Assembly: GCF_000024205.1 (NCBI RefSeq)
Contig: NC_013216.1
Coordinates: 1,116,001-1,180,000 of the forward strand
Length of the DNA stretch: 64,000 nt
Direction of reading: 5' to 3'
Origin: Desulfofarcimen acetoxidans DSM 771
Lineage (GTDB): Bacteria > Bacillota > Desulfotomaculia > Desulfotomaculales > Desulfofarciminaceae
Both the position numbers and the translations under genes were made by a program. Below the pieces are notes generated by a model. The model worked only from the letters and a program-made list of their open reading frames with translations, searched no databases and was not told where the DNA came from. Below, in pieces: positions 16,836 through 25,194 of the stretch (the stretch's first letter is position 1; each line of letters begins with the position of its first letter).

Positions 16836-17174
16836 TTTTTAGTAGGTTTTAGAAACCAGGCTGTATGGGTATTTGCAATGGCTGCTGGTTCTGATGTTAT
16901 GGGTAGAAAATTGAGTAGAACGCTGGTTGCCCGTTTGTCAGGTGCACCTTATGCAAATTATTTGCGTAAGCTAATGTGGCTATTGGGAATCGGAATTGCC
17001 AGAAAATCAGTGTTTGTGAGAATTATTCCTCTTTTGGGAGCCTTGATTGCAGGTGTGGTTAATTATACCGGCTCAAATTTAATTGGCAAGCGAGCATTAA
17101 AGTATTATCAGAATAATTCCTTTGACTCATGGAACGTCACAACGATTGAAGCTGAATACAAGGTCGTTGATTAG
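16836..17174 (+). pseudogene. EcsC-family C-terminal fragment, truncated beside the TnpB element
   Basis: The frame is open from a TAG at 16833-16835, and the first ATG is 16878, with no ribosome site. The translated part (98 aa from ATG 16878) ends with IIPLLGALIAGVVNYTGSNL and IGKRALKYYQ, resembling the C-terminal half of EcsC-like proteins, which are normally over 200 aa. A good SD (GAAAGGAGG, about 14992-15000) without a start codon survives on the other side of the element, as if the element replaced the 5' half. Alternatively it is a short intact membrane protein. Weak-to-moderate family assignment. Confidence 0.5.
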
Positions 17175-17251
17175 TAAAGGTTTTTAAAAAATGCCTGGAC
17201 ATACGGCATAATCAATGATAAATTAATAGAAAAATATGGAGGTGTTTGCGG

Positions 17252-17644
17252 GTGAACAAAGACAGTAAAGAAATTTTGGTTGAAAATACTGGTAACGGCT
17301 TAGGTACAATTAGAATATCTGATGAGGTGGTTAAGATAATTGCCGGGCTGGCAGCTACAGAGGTTTCCGGTGTAGTTGGCATGAGCGGCGGTATTGTGGG
17401 TGGAATAGCTGAAAAGTTAGGCCGGAAAAACCTTTCTACAGGAGTAAAAGTTCAGGTAGGGGAGAAAGAAGCTGCTGTTGATCTCTCAGTTATTGTGGAA
17501 TATGGCATCCAGATTCATGATGTAGCGGTACAGATTCAAAATAACGTAAAAAATGCTATTGAAAGAATGACCGGACTTAAAGTGGTTGAAGTCAATATCG
17601 GTATTCAAGGCGTTTCCTTTAGTCATGCCGAGGAAAAAGAGTAA
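17252..17644 (+). CDS. Asp23/Gls24 family alkaline-shock-like protein
   Basis: 130-aa Asp23/Gls24 domain protein. Conserved blocks are IRISDEVVKIIAGLAATEVSG at the N-terminus, LSVIVEYGIQIHDVAVQIQ in the middle and TGLKVVEVNIGIQGV at the end. GTG 17252 is preferred over TTG 17246 because GGAGGTG sits 7 bp upstream. Family members are cytoplasmic envelope-stress or cell-wall-associated proteins. It lies alone between the truncated EcsC gene and ruvC and is followed by a terminator. Confidence 0.9.
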   Translation: MNKDSKEILVENTGNGLGTIRISDEVVKIIAGLAATEVSGVVGMSGGIVGGIAEKLGRKNLSTGVKVQVGEKEAAVDLSVIVEYGIQIHDVAVQIQNNVKNAIERMTGLKVVEVNIGIQGVSFSHAEEKE

Positions 17645-17695
17645 GTTTCTTCATTAGCAAATTAATCCTTCATCTGTCTTATAGTTCCTCAAGGC

Positions 17696-17727
17696 AACCC
17701 ATCTCTTGCGAGAGAAGGGTTTTTTTG
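17696..17727 (+). terminator. intrinsic terminator after the Gls24 gene
   Basis: AACCC-TCTCT pairs with AGAGA-GGGTT around TGCG, followed by seven T, ending the gls24 transcript 33 bp before ruvC. Confidence 0.8.
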
Positions 17728-17760
17728 TTGTTTGTCGAAGATAAGTCTGGGGTGATTTAG

Positions 17761-18240
17761 TTGATCATTTTGGGAGTTGATCCCGGTACGGCCATAACTG
17801 GCTATGGTCTGGTGTCTTTTCACGGCAACCGCTTTTCTACTGTAGAATATAACTGCATCAAAACACCGGCAAAAATGGAACCGGCAGATAGGTTATTAAT
17901 TTTGTATCGTGAGCTGGAAAAGATTTTACTAAAGTACAGGCCTGACAGAATGGCTGTAGAAAAACTTTTTTTTAATACCAATGCTCGCACCGCTCTTGCG
18001 GTAGGACAGGCACGGGGAGTAGTGTTATTGCTGGGAGCTATGGCCGGATTGCGGGTTTACGAATACACTCCCCTAGAGGTTAAACAAGCGGTAGTAGGCT
18101 ATGGCCGGGCTGAGAAGGAACAGGTGCAGTATATGGTAAAAGCAATTCTGTGTCTTCCTGAGATTCCCAGACCAGATGATGTAGCCGATGCTCTGGCAGT
18201 TGCAATTTGCCATGCTCATTATGGAAACGGGGTCGGGTGA
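17761..18240 (+). CDS. ruvC: Holliday junction resolvase RuvC
   Basis: 159-aa endonuclease that resolves Holliday junctions. Catalytic acids are visible in [13 protein letters not shown] (Asp7), [11 protein letters not shown] (Glu) and the C-terminal [15 protein letters not shown] (Asp pair). Start TTG 17761 with GGGGTGA upstream. It is followed by ruvA only 5 bp away and then ruvB, so all three parts of the branch-migration and resolution machine are in one operon. Confidence 0.96.
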   Translation: MIILGVDPGTAITGYGLVSFHGNRFSTVEYNCIKTPAKMEPADRLLILYRELEKILLKYRPDRMAVEKLFFNTNARTALAVGQARGVVLLLGAMAGLRVYEYTPLEVKQAVVGYGRAEKEQVQYMVKAILCLPEIPRPDDVADALAVAICHAHYGNGVG

Positions 18241-18245
18241 TCATA

Positions 18246-18857
18246 ATGATAGCTTTTTTACGCGGGAAAATTGTCTTTATAGAGGCAAATTCGGTGGTAT
18301 TGGATGTGTCAGGAGTAGGTTATCGTATTTTTGTGCCCGCCTCATGTCAGAGCAAACTGCCGGCTGCGGGAGAGGAAATGTTGCTGTTAACTTACCTATC
18401 AGTCAAGGAGGACAGCCTGCAGTTATATGGTTTTATCGAGCAGCAGGAAAGGGAATTATTTGTTATGTTGCTGAATGTTGGTGGCATCGGACCGAAAGGT
18501 GCACTTTCAGTGCTATCCTGTTTATCTCCCGCGCAGCTTTATCTGGCTGTGGCCCGGGAGGATATTAAGGCGGTAATGAAGGTGCCGGGGATAGGTAAAA
18601 AAACTGCCCAGCGATTGATCCTGGAATTAAAAGATAAATTAAAAGGCAGGGTGCAGCCCGGAGAAGAGACCACTCCTGAAACTGTTTCAGGCAGCCAGAA
18701 TGAGGCGGAAGATGCTCTCTTTGCACTTGAGGCACTGGGTTACTCTGTTTCTGAGGCCATAGTTGTTGTACAGGAAGTGTTAAGAAGCTCTTCGAAGAAC
18801 ATTTCTGCTTCAGAGTTGTTGAAAAATGCTTTACAAAAACTTGATGCCAGGCGTTAA
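18246..18857 (+). CDS. ruvA: Holliday junction DNA helicase subunit RuvA
   Basis: 203-aa junction-recognition subunit that loads RuvB. The N-terminal OB fold begins MIAFLRGKIVFIEANSVVLD; the helix-hairpin-helix pair follows as LLNVGGIGPKGALSVLS and MKVPGIGKKTAQRLILELK; the C-terminal RuvB-contact domain is EDALFALEALGYSVSEA. ATG 18246 is chosen from GGGTGA (18235-18240) and family length; an upstream in-frame extension overlapping ruvC is not supported. Confidence 0.96.
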   Translation: MIAFLRGKIVFIEANSVVLDVSGVGYRIFVPASCQSKLPAAGEEMLLLTYLSVKEDSLQLYGFIEQQERELFVMLLNVGGIGPKGALSVLSCLSPAQLYLAVAREDIKAVMKVPGIGKKTAQRLILELKDKLKGRVQPGEETTPETVSGSQNEAEDALFALEALGYSVSEAIVVVQEVLRSSSKNISASELLKNALQKLDARR

Positions 18858-18911
18858 TCCGATAAGTAGGAAATAATTAGTTGAAGTTTATATATGGGGT
18901 GATATAGCTAT

Positions 18912-19922
18912 ATGGAAAACAGACTGGTAGCATCGGGGCTGCACGCTGAAGACAGTGATTTAGAAACTAGTTTAAGGCCAAGGCGTTTGGAGCAATATAT
19001 TGGTCAAGATAAGGTTAAGGAAACACTGGCTATCTTTATCCGTGCGGCACAGGCACGTGCAGAGTCGTTGGATCACGTGCTTTTATACGGTCCTCCCGGT
19101 TTGGGTAAAACTACTCTAGCCAATATTATAGCTCATGAAATGGGTGTTAATATCAGGGTTACCTCCGGTCCGGCTATTGAGCGACAGGGTGATCTGGCGG
19201 CTATTCTGACCAATCTGGGTCAGGGAGATGTTTTGTTCATTGATGAAATTCATCGCTTAAGCCGTCAGGTAGAGGAAGTGCTTTATCCGGCTATGGAGGA
19301 TTTTGCCCTGGATATTATGATCGGCAAAGGGCCTGGTGCCCGTTCGGTGCGCTTGAATTTGCCCAGTTTTACACTGGTTGGAGCTACTACCAGAGCAGGT
19401 CTCCTGACTTCTCCCTTAAGAGACCGCTTTGGTGTAATCAGCCGTCTGGATTTTTATACTACCGATGAACTAATGCAGATAATTTTACGGACAGCTCAAA
19501 TTTTGAGAGTTGCTGCTGATGAACAGGGCGCGTTGGCTATAGCCAGCAGGTCAAGAGGTACTCCGAGAGTGGCCAACAGGCTGCTAAAAAGAGTTCGTGA
19601 TTACTCACAGGTGAGATCGGATGGTATGATTAACGGGGTGCTGGCGGATGAGGCCTTGCAGTTTTTGGAAATTGATGATTTGGGCCTGGATGAAGTGGAT
19701 CGCAAGCTGTTAAAAGCAGTTATAGAGAAATTTGGGGGAGGCCCGGTTGGCCTGGATACACTGGCTGCTTCCACCGGTGAGGAAGCCGGCACTATTGAGG
19801 ATGTTCTGGAACCTTTTTTGCTGCAGTTGGGATTGCTGGCTCGTACACCCAGAGGCAGAGTGGTTACTCAAAGGGCGTATAGTCATCTGGGGATACAGCC
19901 GGTTTCCATGGAAGGAACTTAG
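18912..19922 (+). CDS. ruvB: Holliday junction DNA helicase RuvB
   Basis: 336-aa AAA+ motor that drives branch migration with RuvA. Walker A is [14 protein letters not shown], Walker B FIDEIHRL, sensor 1 [10 protein letters not shown], and the arginine-finger region LRDRFGVI. The C-terminal winged helix ends [21 protein letters not shown] 18912. A 418-bp AT-rich gap follows before the riboswitch. Confidence 0.97.
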   Translation: MENRLVASGLHAEDSDLETSLRPRRLEQYIGQDKVKETLAIFIRAAQARAESLDHVLLYGPPGLGKTTLANIIAHEMGVNIRVTSGPAIERQGDLAAILTNLGQGDVLFIDEIHRLSRQVEEVLYPAMEDFALDIMIGKGPGARSVRLNLPSFTLVGATTRAGLLTSPLRDRFGVISRLDFYTTDELMQIILRTAQILRVAADEQGALAIASRSRGTPRVANRLLKRVRDYSQVRSDGMINGVLADEALQFLEIDDLGLDEVDRKLLKAVIEKFGGGPVGLDTLAASTGEEAGTIEDVLEPFLLQLGLLARTPRGRVVTQRAYSHLGIQPVSMEGT

Positions 19923-20340
19923 CCGGACACATCCCCCAATATATTAAAATAATGGTAAAAGGCATGAAGATACTAAAAAAAATTTTATTTGGTATATAAA
20001 TTTTATTAATCTTTGTGTTTAGGCATTGGTTATAAGCAATTAATACCTGTTCTTATTGCTATATGTGGTATTTAAAAATACCTAGTATACAATATATTGT
20101 GGGTATTAGATCTTCCTTATATATAAATATTATTAGTGAGGTTGTTTAAATATAATTTTGCAATTATTTCATTAATATATTTTATGTTGTTTGAAGAAAT
20201 ACGTATAATTCATCCTACGATAAGATAGATTGAGATATTATATAATAATTTAAAGATATGACTAATTATCGTGTATTTTTGTCTTAAACAACAATATCTT
20301 TGTTAAAGTATTAAGAGTATCATCTAGTTTAGTATTGATT
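19923..20340. other. AT-rich gap between ruvB and the ydaO riboswitch
   Basis: No ORF with a ribosome site, tRNA or clear terminator was found in this very AT-rich stretch. It must contain the promoter for the riboswitch-controlled transporter, but no single -35/-10 pair stands out. Confidence 0.5.
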
Positions 20341-20449
20341 AACGCTTAATCTGAATAGAGCGGGGGAACCAATATATGGGGTGAATCCCACAATGCGTGG
20401 GTAGGGTTACTCTTTCAATCCGAATCCGTCAGCTAACCTCGTAAGCGTT
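20341..20449 (+). promoter_or_regulatory. cyclic di-AMP riboswitch (ydaO/yuaA leader)
   Basis: Closing stem P1 is AACGCTT (20341-20347) with AAGCGTT (20443-20449). The hallmark ydaO sequences are all present in order: GAGCGGGGGAACCA, GGGGTGAATCCCAC, GGGTAGGG, CTCTTTCAATCCGAATCCG and GTCAGCTAACCTCGTAAGCG. Known biology: c-di-AMP binding turns off downstream K+ uptake genes. The expression platform lies between 20450 and 20600; GGGGAT after the aptamer can pair with ATCCC at 20518-20523 just before a T-rich tract. The regulated gene is a KimA-type transporter, the classical ydaO partner. Confidence 0.95.
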
Positions 20450-20610
20450 GAAAGGGGATGAAATACTGATAATACTAGACTATGTATAACACATTTGATC
20501 TCGCTAACGAAAAAAAGAATCCCTGTAATAATTTTATTTTATTTTTATTTGTTGATGTACATTGGGAAACTATAATATCATAAAGGTTTCCTGTTGGCGA
20601 GGTGTCGGAT

Positions 20611-22449
20611 GTGTTAAAAGAATTGAGAAGGGCAATTATTGGCCAACCTTTAGAATCTGCTAAAATTGCACATGAGCGATTTTCTGTCCCCAAGGGTTTA
20701 GCGATTCTGTCATCGGATGCTTTATCATCTGTTGCTTATGCCGGGGAAGAAATATTACATGTTCTGGTGCCGGTTATAGGTTTATTATCCTTTAATTTCT
20801 TAACCCCTATTTCTATAGCTATTATTTTTTTGTTATTTATAGTTAGTTTTAGTTTTAGACAAATTATAACAGCTTATCCCAGAACCAGTGGTGGTGCATA
20901 TATCGTAGCTAAAGAAAATCTCGGTACTTTAGCTGGTTTAATAGCTGGGGCAGCTCTGCTTTTTGATTATTTACTTACAGTAGCGGTTTCAATTTCAGCC
21001 GGTGTTGCCGCTCTAACTTCTGCTTATCATGCGGCTATTCCTCATAGGGTTTCAATTGCCCTGATTGTTATAACTTTTTTAATATTAATGAACCTCAGAG
21101 GAATAAGAGAATCAGCCACATTTTTTAGTTACCCGACTTATGGATTTATCTTAGGTATGTTTATATTAATTACTTGGGGTTCATTAAAACTTTTTATAAA
21201 CGGTACTATTTTTTCTCCTGTTCCTGTACAAACCGGTAATAACATTAATTTAAGCAATATAGCACTTGTATGGATTATATTAAGGGCTTTTTCTTCCGGA
21301 TGTACTGCTTTAACCGGTATTGAAGCAGTAAGCGACGCGGTACCTAACTTTAAAGAACCTGAGGGGCGGAATGCCAAGAGGGTATTGGCTCTGCTTGCAT
21401 TATTGCTGTTTATCTTGTTTGGTGGATTAACACTATTAACCAGAGCTTTACATGTAGTACCCACTGAAAATATGACGGTCATTTCTCAAGTAGCCTTGAA
21501 AATATTTGGCCCGGGATTTTTCTTCTATCTTTTTCAGGCAAGTACAGGGTTAATATTATTATTAGCAGCAAACACAGCTTTTGCGGGTTTCCCATTACTG
21601 GCATCATTGATGGCGAGAGATAAATATTTGCCTCGTTACTTGGGACTTAGAGGTGACAAGCTGGTTTTTAGTAATGGAGTTATACTGCTAGGTTTACTGG
21701 CAGCTTTATTAATTGTTATTTTTGATGGGATAACAACTCGCTTAATACCTTTATATGCGGTAGGAGTATTTACAGCTTTTACAGTTGCACAAAGTGGCAT
21801 GGTTAAAAGGTGGTATAGTCTGAAAGAGACCGGTTGGAGACGGAAGATGTTCATTAATGGTATTGGTGCTGTGGTTACCGGTATTGTTACTATTGTTGTC
21901 GCGATTACAAAGTTTGAACACGGTGCATGGATTGTTATGATTATAATTCCGACAATGGTATCTATCTTTCTCACCATTCATAAACATTATCAGGATATAC
22001 GGGTTGAATTGGATTTTGATAATTACCTAAACAGAGAACTTGTACGACATAAAATTATTGTTCCAATTGCGAGTTTAACTAATGTGGTTGCAAATACTGT
22101 AGATTATGGCAAAACATTATCCGATGATATTAAGGCAGTACATGTCTCAACTGATTCTGCAATAACTGAAAAATTGCAAATAAAATGGGCAATTTGGAAC
22201 CCAGGAGTTGAACTTCTGGTTCTTAATTCACCTTTTCGTTCAGTTTTTGAACCGTTAATTGAATATATTCTTAAGGTAGAAGATTCTAAAAGTGACGATG
22301 AAGTTATAACGGTATTGATACCGGAATTTGTAACAACAAAATGGTGGCACCGTTTTCTTCACAATCAAACAGGATTAATATTGCAGAATGCACTGGTAAT
22401 AAGAAGCAATGTTATTGTTACTACAGTTCCTTACCACTTAAAAAAGTAA
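20611..22449 (+). CDS. KimA-type potassium/amino-acid permease (APC superfamily)
   Basis: 612-aa transporter with about 12 membrane segments and a cytoplasmic C-terminal domain (from about residue 465). KimA hallmark LAILSSDALSSVAYAGEEIL is near the N-terminus, and the protein ends NQTGLILQNALVIRSN...VPYHLKK, as in Bacillus KimA. KimA is a high-affinity H+/K+ symporter repressed by c-di-AMP at both riboswitch and protein level; the riboswitch at 20341 fits. GTG 20611 is preferred (GGCGAGGTG 6-8 bp upstream); GTG 20602 is the alternative. It is the more divergent of two paralogues in the window. Confidence 0.88.
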   Translation: MLKELRRAIIGQPLESAKIAHERFSVPKGLAILSSDALSSVAYAGEEILHVLVPVIGLLSFNFLTPISIAIIFLLFIVSFSFRQIITAYPRTSGGAYIVAKENLGTLAGLIAGAALLFDYLLTVAVSISAGVAALTSAYHAAIPHRVSIALIVITFLILMNLRGIRESATFFSYPTYGFILGMFILITWGSLKLFINGTIFSPVPVQTGNNINLSNIALVWIILRAFSSGCTALTGIEAVSDAVPNFKEPEGRNAKRVLALLALLLFILFGGLTLLTRALHVVPTENMTVISQVALKIFGPGFFFYLFQASTGLILLLAANTAFAGFPLLASLMARDKYLPRYLGLRGDKLVFSNGVILLGLLAALLIVIFDGITTRLIPLYAVGVFTAFTVAQSGMVKRWYSLKETGWRRKMFINGIGAVVTGIVTIVVAITKFEHGAWIVMIIIPTMVSIFLTIHKHYQDIRVELDFDNYLNRELVRHKIIVPIASLTNVVANTVDYGKTLSDDIKAVHVSTDSAITEKLQIKWAIWNPGVELLVLNSPFRSVFEPLIEYILKVEDSKSDDEVITVLIPEFVTTKWWHRFLHNQTGLILQNALVIRSNVIVTTVPYHLKK

Positions 22450-22501
22450 GAAATTTTACGTTGTTTAAGGTAAACAGGATAAATGTTAAGCCTTAATTAT
22501 A

Positions 22502-22532
22502 AAAGGGTCACCACTTAGCGTGGTGACCCTTT
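22502..22532. terminator. bidirectional terminator between the two KimA paralogues
   Basis: AAAGGGTCACCAC (22502-22514) pairs perfectly with GTGGTGACCCTTT (22520-22532) around TTAGC, serving both convergent genes. Confidence 0.9.
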
Positions 22533-22550
22533 AAACGCCGGTTCCATTAA

Positions 22551-24377
22551 TTATTTTTTTAAATGATAAGGTACAGTTGCAACTACCACATTTTTACGAA
22601 ACAGCAAGAAAGAACGAATCATTATGCCTGATTGGTTATGAAGAATATTGTGCCAGCCTCTTTTAGGAATAAATTGTGGTATTACTACTGTAACTTGGTA
22701 GTTCGACTCACTGGCTTTATGTTGAATAGTATCAATAAATTTTGTTAGAGGATTAATGATACTTCTATAATAAGAATACAGTGTAACCAGTCTTACATCA
22801 GGCTGCCATTTTTCCCATTTTTCTTCAAACTCCTTTTCATTTTCTTTGTCAAACGCAATGTAAACAGCAATAATTCTATTTGGAGAAAGAGATTTAGCAT
22901 AATTTAAGGAACTTTCTACTACACGGGTCATACCGGCAACAGGAACGATAATAATGTTGCCTTCAATAGGTATAACTGTTTTAGAAGCTGTTAGCCTTAG
23001 CTCATCACCAACATCTTCATAATGTTTTCTAATTCGGTGGAATACAAAGATAATAATGGGCAGGAAAACAAATACTGACCATACCCGGGTGAATTTTGTT
23101 AAAAAGAATATCATTGTGACGATGAAACTAATAAAAGCACCTATTGCATTAACGGTTAGTTTTGGAATCCACCCTTGGGGCTTCTCGCGTATCCATTTAA
23201 CTATCATACCTGATTGGGACAAGGTAAATGGAATAAACACTCCAATTGCGTAAAGAGGGATTAAATGCTCAGTTTTTGCGTGAAAAATAACAATTAAAAT
23301 AATCGAAGCTATTCCAAGTATGATAATGCCATTTGAGTATCCTAATCGGTCACCTCTAACAAGAAATATCCTTGAAATAAACTTATCTTTTGCAAGATTA
23401 ACCGCCAGTAATGGGAAGGCGGAATAACCTGTGTTTGCGGCAAGGATTAATATTAATGCCGTAGTTCCTTGAATAAAAAAGTACATGAAATTATGTCCGA
23501 AGGTTTCTTTGGCTATTTGTGATACGACAGTTTCTTTTACATTAGGAGATATCCCATAATAATAGGCTAAATAAACAATTCCTGAAAACAATAAGGCGAG
23601 TAAGAAACCCATCATGATTAATGTTTTGGCAGCGTTGTTAGGTGCCGGATCCTTGAAATTAGGAATAGCGTTGGATATGGCTTCAACCCCTGTTAAAGCA
23701 GAACTTCCTGAGGCAAAGGTTCTCAAAAGTATAAACAAACTAATTCCAGCCACATCTGCACCAATAGGAGGGTGTAGGTCAGGGGGAACTACTCCTGTAA
23801 GAATGTTATAAATTGCCGCCCCGATTAATATTAACAATGCTAAAACGAATAAATAAACTGGATAAGCTAATATTGAAGCAGACTCCGTTATTCCTCTTAA
23901 ATTTAAAATTGTAATAAAGAGCACAAATGTAATGGCAATTTCTACATTATAGTTATGTAGGAGAGGAAAGGCAGATGTTATAGCATCAGTACCTGCGGAC
24001 ACACTTACAGCAACAGTCAGTATGTAGTCTACCAACAGAGAGCCTCCGGCTATTAAGCCGGCATTAACACCCAGATTGTTTTTGGAAACAACATATGCTC
24101 CTCCACCATTAGGATAAGCAAAGATAATTTGCCTATAAGACAATATAAGAGCTGTTAGGAGGACTAATACACCGGCTGCGATCGGAATTGAATACCAAAA
24201 TGCTGCTGTGCCTACGGTAGCCAGTACTATTAGCATTTGTTCAGGGCCATATGCCACTGATGACAGAGCATCAGAAGAAAGGATAGCTAATGCTTTTCTC
24301 TTGATAAGCTTATGTTCTCCTAGCTCGTGGGATTTCAATGGTCGTCCAAGTAAAAATCTTTTTATGGATGAAATCAT
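22551..24377 (-). CDS. kimA: KimA-like potassium importer
   Basis: 608-aa APC-superfamily transporter very like Bacillus KimA: N-terminus SIKRFLLGRPLKSHELGEHK, then KALAILSSDALSSVAYGPEQ, FAYPNGGGAYVVSKNNLG, GSSALTGVEAISNAIPNFKD, and the C-terminal HNQSGIMIRSFLLFRK...VPYHLKK. About 12 membrane segments plus a cytoplasmic C-terminal domain that in KimA binds c-di-AMP. It is the closer KimA relative of the two paralogues, yet its own upstream region (24378-24850) lacks ydaO motifs. Expected role is K+ uptake. Confidence 0.88.
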   Translation of the reverse strand: MISSIKRFLLGRPLKSHELGEHKLIKRKALAILSSDALSSVAYGPEQMLIVLATVGTAAFWYSIPIAAGVLVLLTALILSYRQIIFAYPNGGGAYVVSKNNLGVNAGLIAGGSLLVDYILTVAVSVSAGTDAITSAFPLLHNYNVEIAITFVLFITILNLRGITESASILAYPVYLFVLALLILIGAAIYNILTGVVPPDLHPPIGADVAGISLFILLRTFASGSSALTGVEAISNAIPNFKDPAPNNAAKTLIMMGFLLALLFSGIVYLAYYYGISPNVKETVVSQIAKETFGHNFMYFFIQGTTALILILAANTGYSAFPLLAVNLAKDKFISRIFLVRGDRLGYSNGIIILGIASIILIVIFHAKTEHLIPLYAIGVFIPFTLSQSGMIVKWIREKPQGWIPKLTVNAIGAFISFIVTMIFFLTKFTRVWSVFVFLPIIIFVFHRIRKHYEDVGDELRLTASKTVIPIEGNIIIVPVAGMTRVVESSLNYAKSLSPNRIIAVYIAFDKENEKEFEEKWEKWQPDVRLVTLYSYYRSIINPLTKFIDTIQHKASESNYQVTVVIPQFIPKRGWHNILHNQSGIMIRSFLLFRKNVVVATVPYHLKK

Positions 24378-25194
24378 TAATTACTCACCGCCGATAGTGT
24401 TAATACATTATATATTGCCCCATAAAACAATAATTTTGCAGATAAATAGTAACTATTCAGCCTTCCCGTTTTTTAACTAAAACAGGGGGTGCTGATGTAT
24501 AAAAATGCTACTGTTTGGGTTTAATAATAATTTGGGCAAGACAAATAGGAGTATTTTAGGTTAAACCCCTCCCGTTAGAATAATCCTGGCTTGGCTTTCT
24601 TACTTTTTAAGAAAAAAATTGACCTCATCCAAGTAGCCCTAGTTCAGGGGGAATATCCCAACAATGTAGTAACACCGACGCAGGTATCACATATATATTG
24701 GGATTTGGCAAAGATACTCAAGCTTCCTCAGATAAAGACAAACATGACATTGACTAAGTTCCGTTCATGCACGAAACTGGATTTGACAATAAATCTGAAA
24801 TAATAGGACATTTTTAAAACCGCCGAATTGCTTGTATTTCAAGCGATTCGGCGGTTTATTAACCATCAATCTTCTAAAGTCAGGATCCTCTTGCAAGATG
24901 TAATAAATAATGATATATTTTTATTTGGGCGCACATCCAAATATTTCTTATGCGGTTAAAAAATAAGAGGAAATTAATTTAATGCTTAATTTGAGTTCCG
25001 TTACCCAAAATCACAAGTGAAAATTTAATATCGGCATTAAATGGTGCGTTTACAAACAATGATATTAAAAAGACTGCAGCTAAAAAAAGCATACATTGGC
25101 AAACGGGATTGGCTAAGTGACGCACTTAAACATTTTATTAGTGGCTTAAGGAAAATATGGTTTTTTCAACAAATTCTCAAGTGGAGGAAATTTC
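24378..25194. other. intergenic region upstream of kimA and of the MutS-like gene
   Basis: 817 bp without a convincing gene. A 70-codon frame (24591-24803, TTG start, no ribosome site) ends just before a strong hairpin terminator at 24818-24857 (AAACCGCCGAAT...ATTCGGCGGTTT, 18 pairs), so a short transcript may exist here. The rest is AT-rich. The promoter of kimA must lie at about 24378-24600 on the minus strand. Confidence 0.4.
24818..24857. terminator. strong hairpin terminator without an obvious gene
   Basis: AAACCGCCGAATTGCTTG pairs with CAAGCGATTCGGCGGTTT around TATTT, with A and T runs on each side. No assigned gene ends here, which suggests an unannotated short transcript upstream. 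Confidence 0.75.

Larger units (their letters stand above)
15001..16845 (+). mobile_element. IS605-type TnpB-only element with 3' structured RNA (ends not defined)
   Basis: The stretch between bofC and the truncated EcsC-like gene holds a TnpB-like gene followed by about 220 bp of strongly structured sequence, with no TnpA. Limits are approximate. A palindrome (AAAACTAC/GTAGTTTT, 16822-16839) follows the RNA, and AAACTACTTG occurs both just after bofC (14937-14946) and at 16823-16832. IS605 elements do not normally make target duplications, so this repeat may be coincidental. The element interrupts the bofC-ruv synteny. Confidence 0.6.

Noticed and set aside
24591-24803. 70-codon frame as a gene
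   Set aside because: No ribosome site, TTG start, no recognised family; the following terminator alone does not prove a gene.
24378-24850. Second ydaO riboswitch before the minus-strand kimA
   Set aside because: None of the conserved ydaO blocks appear on the minus strand here.
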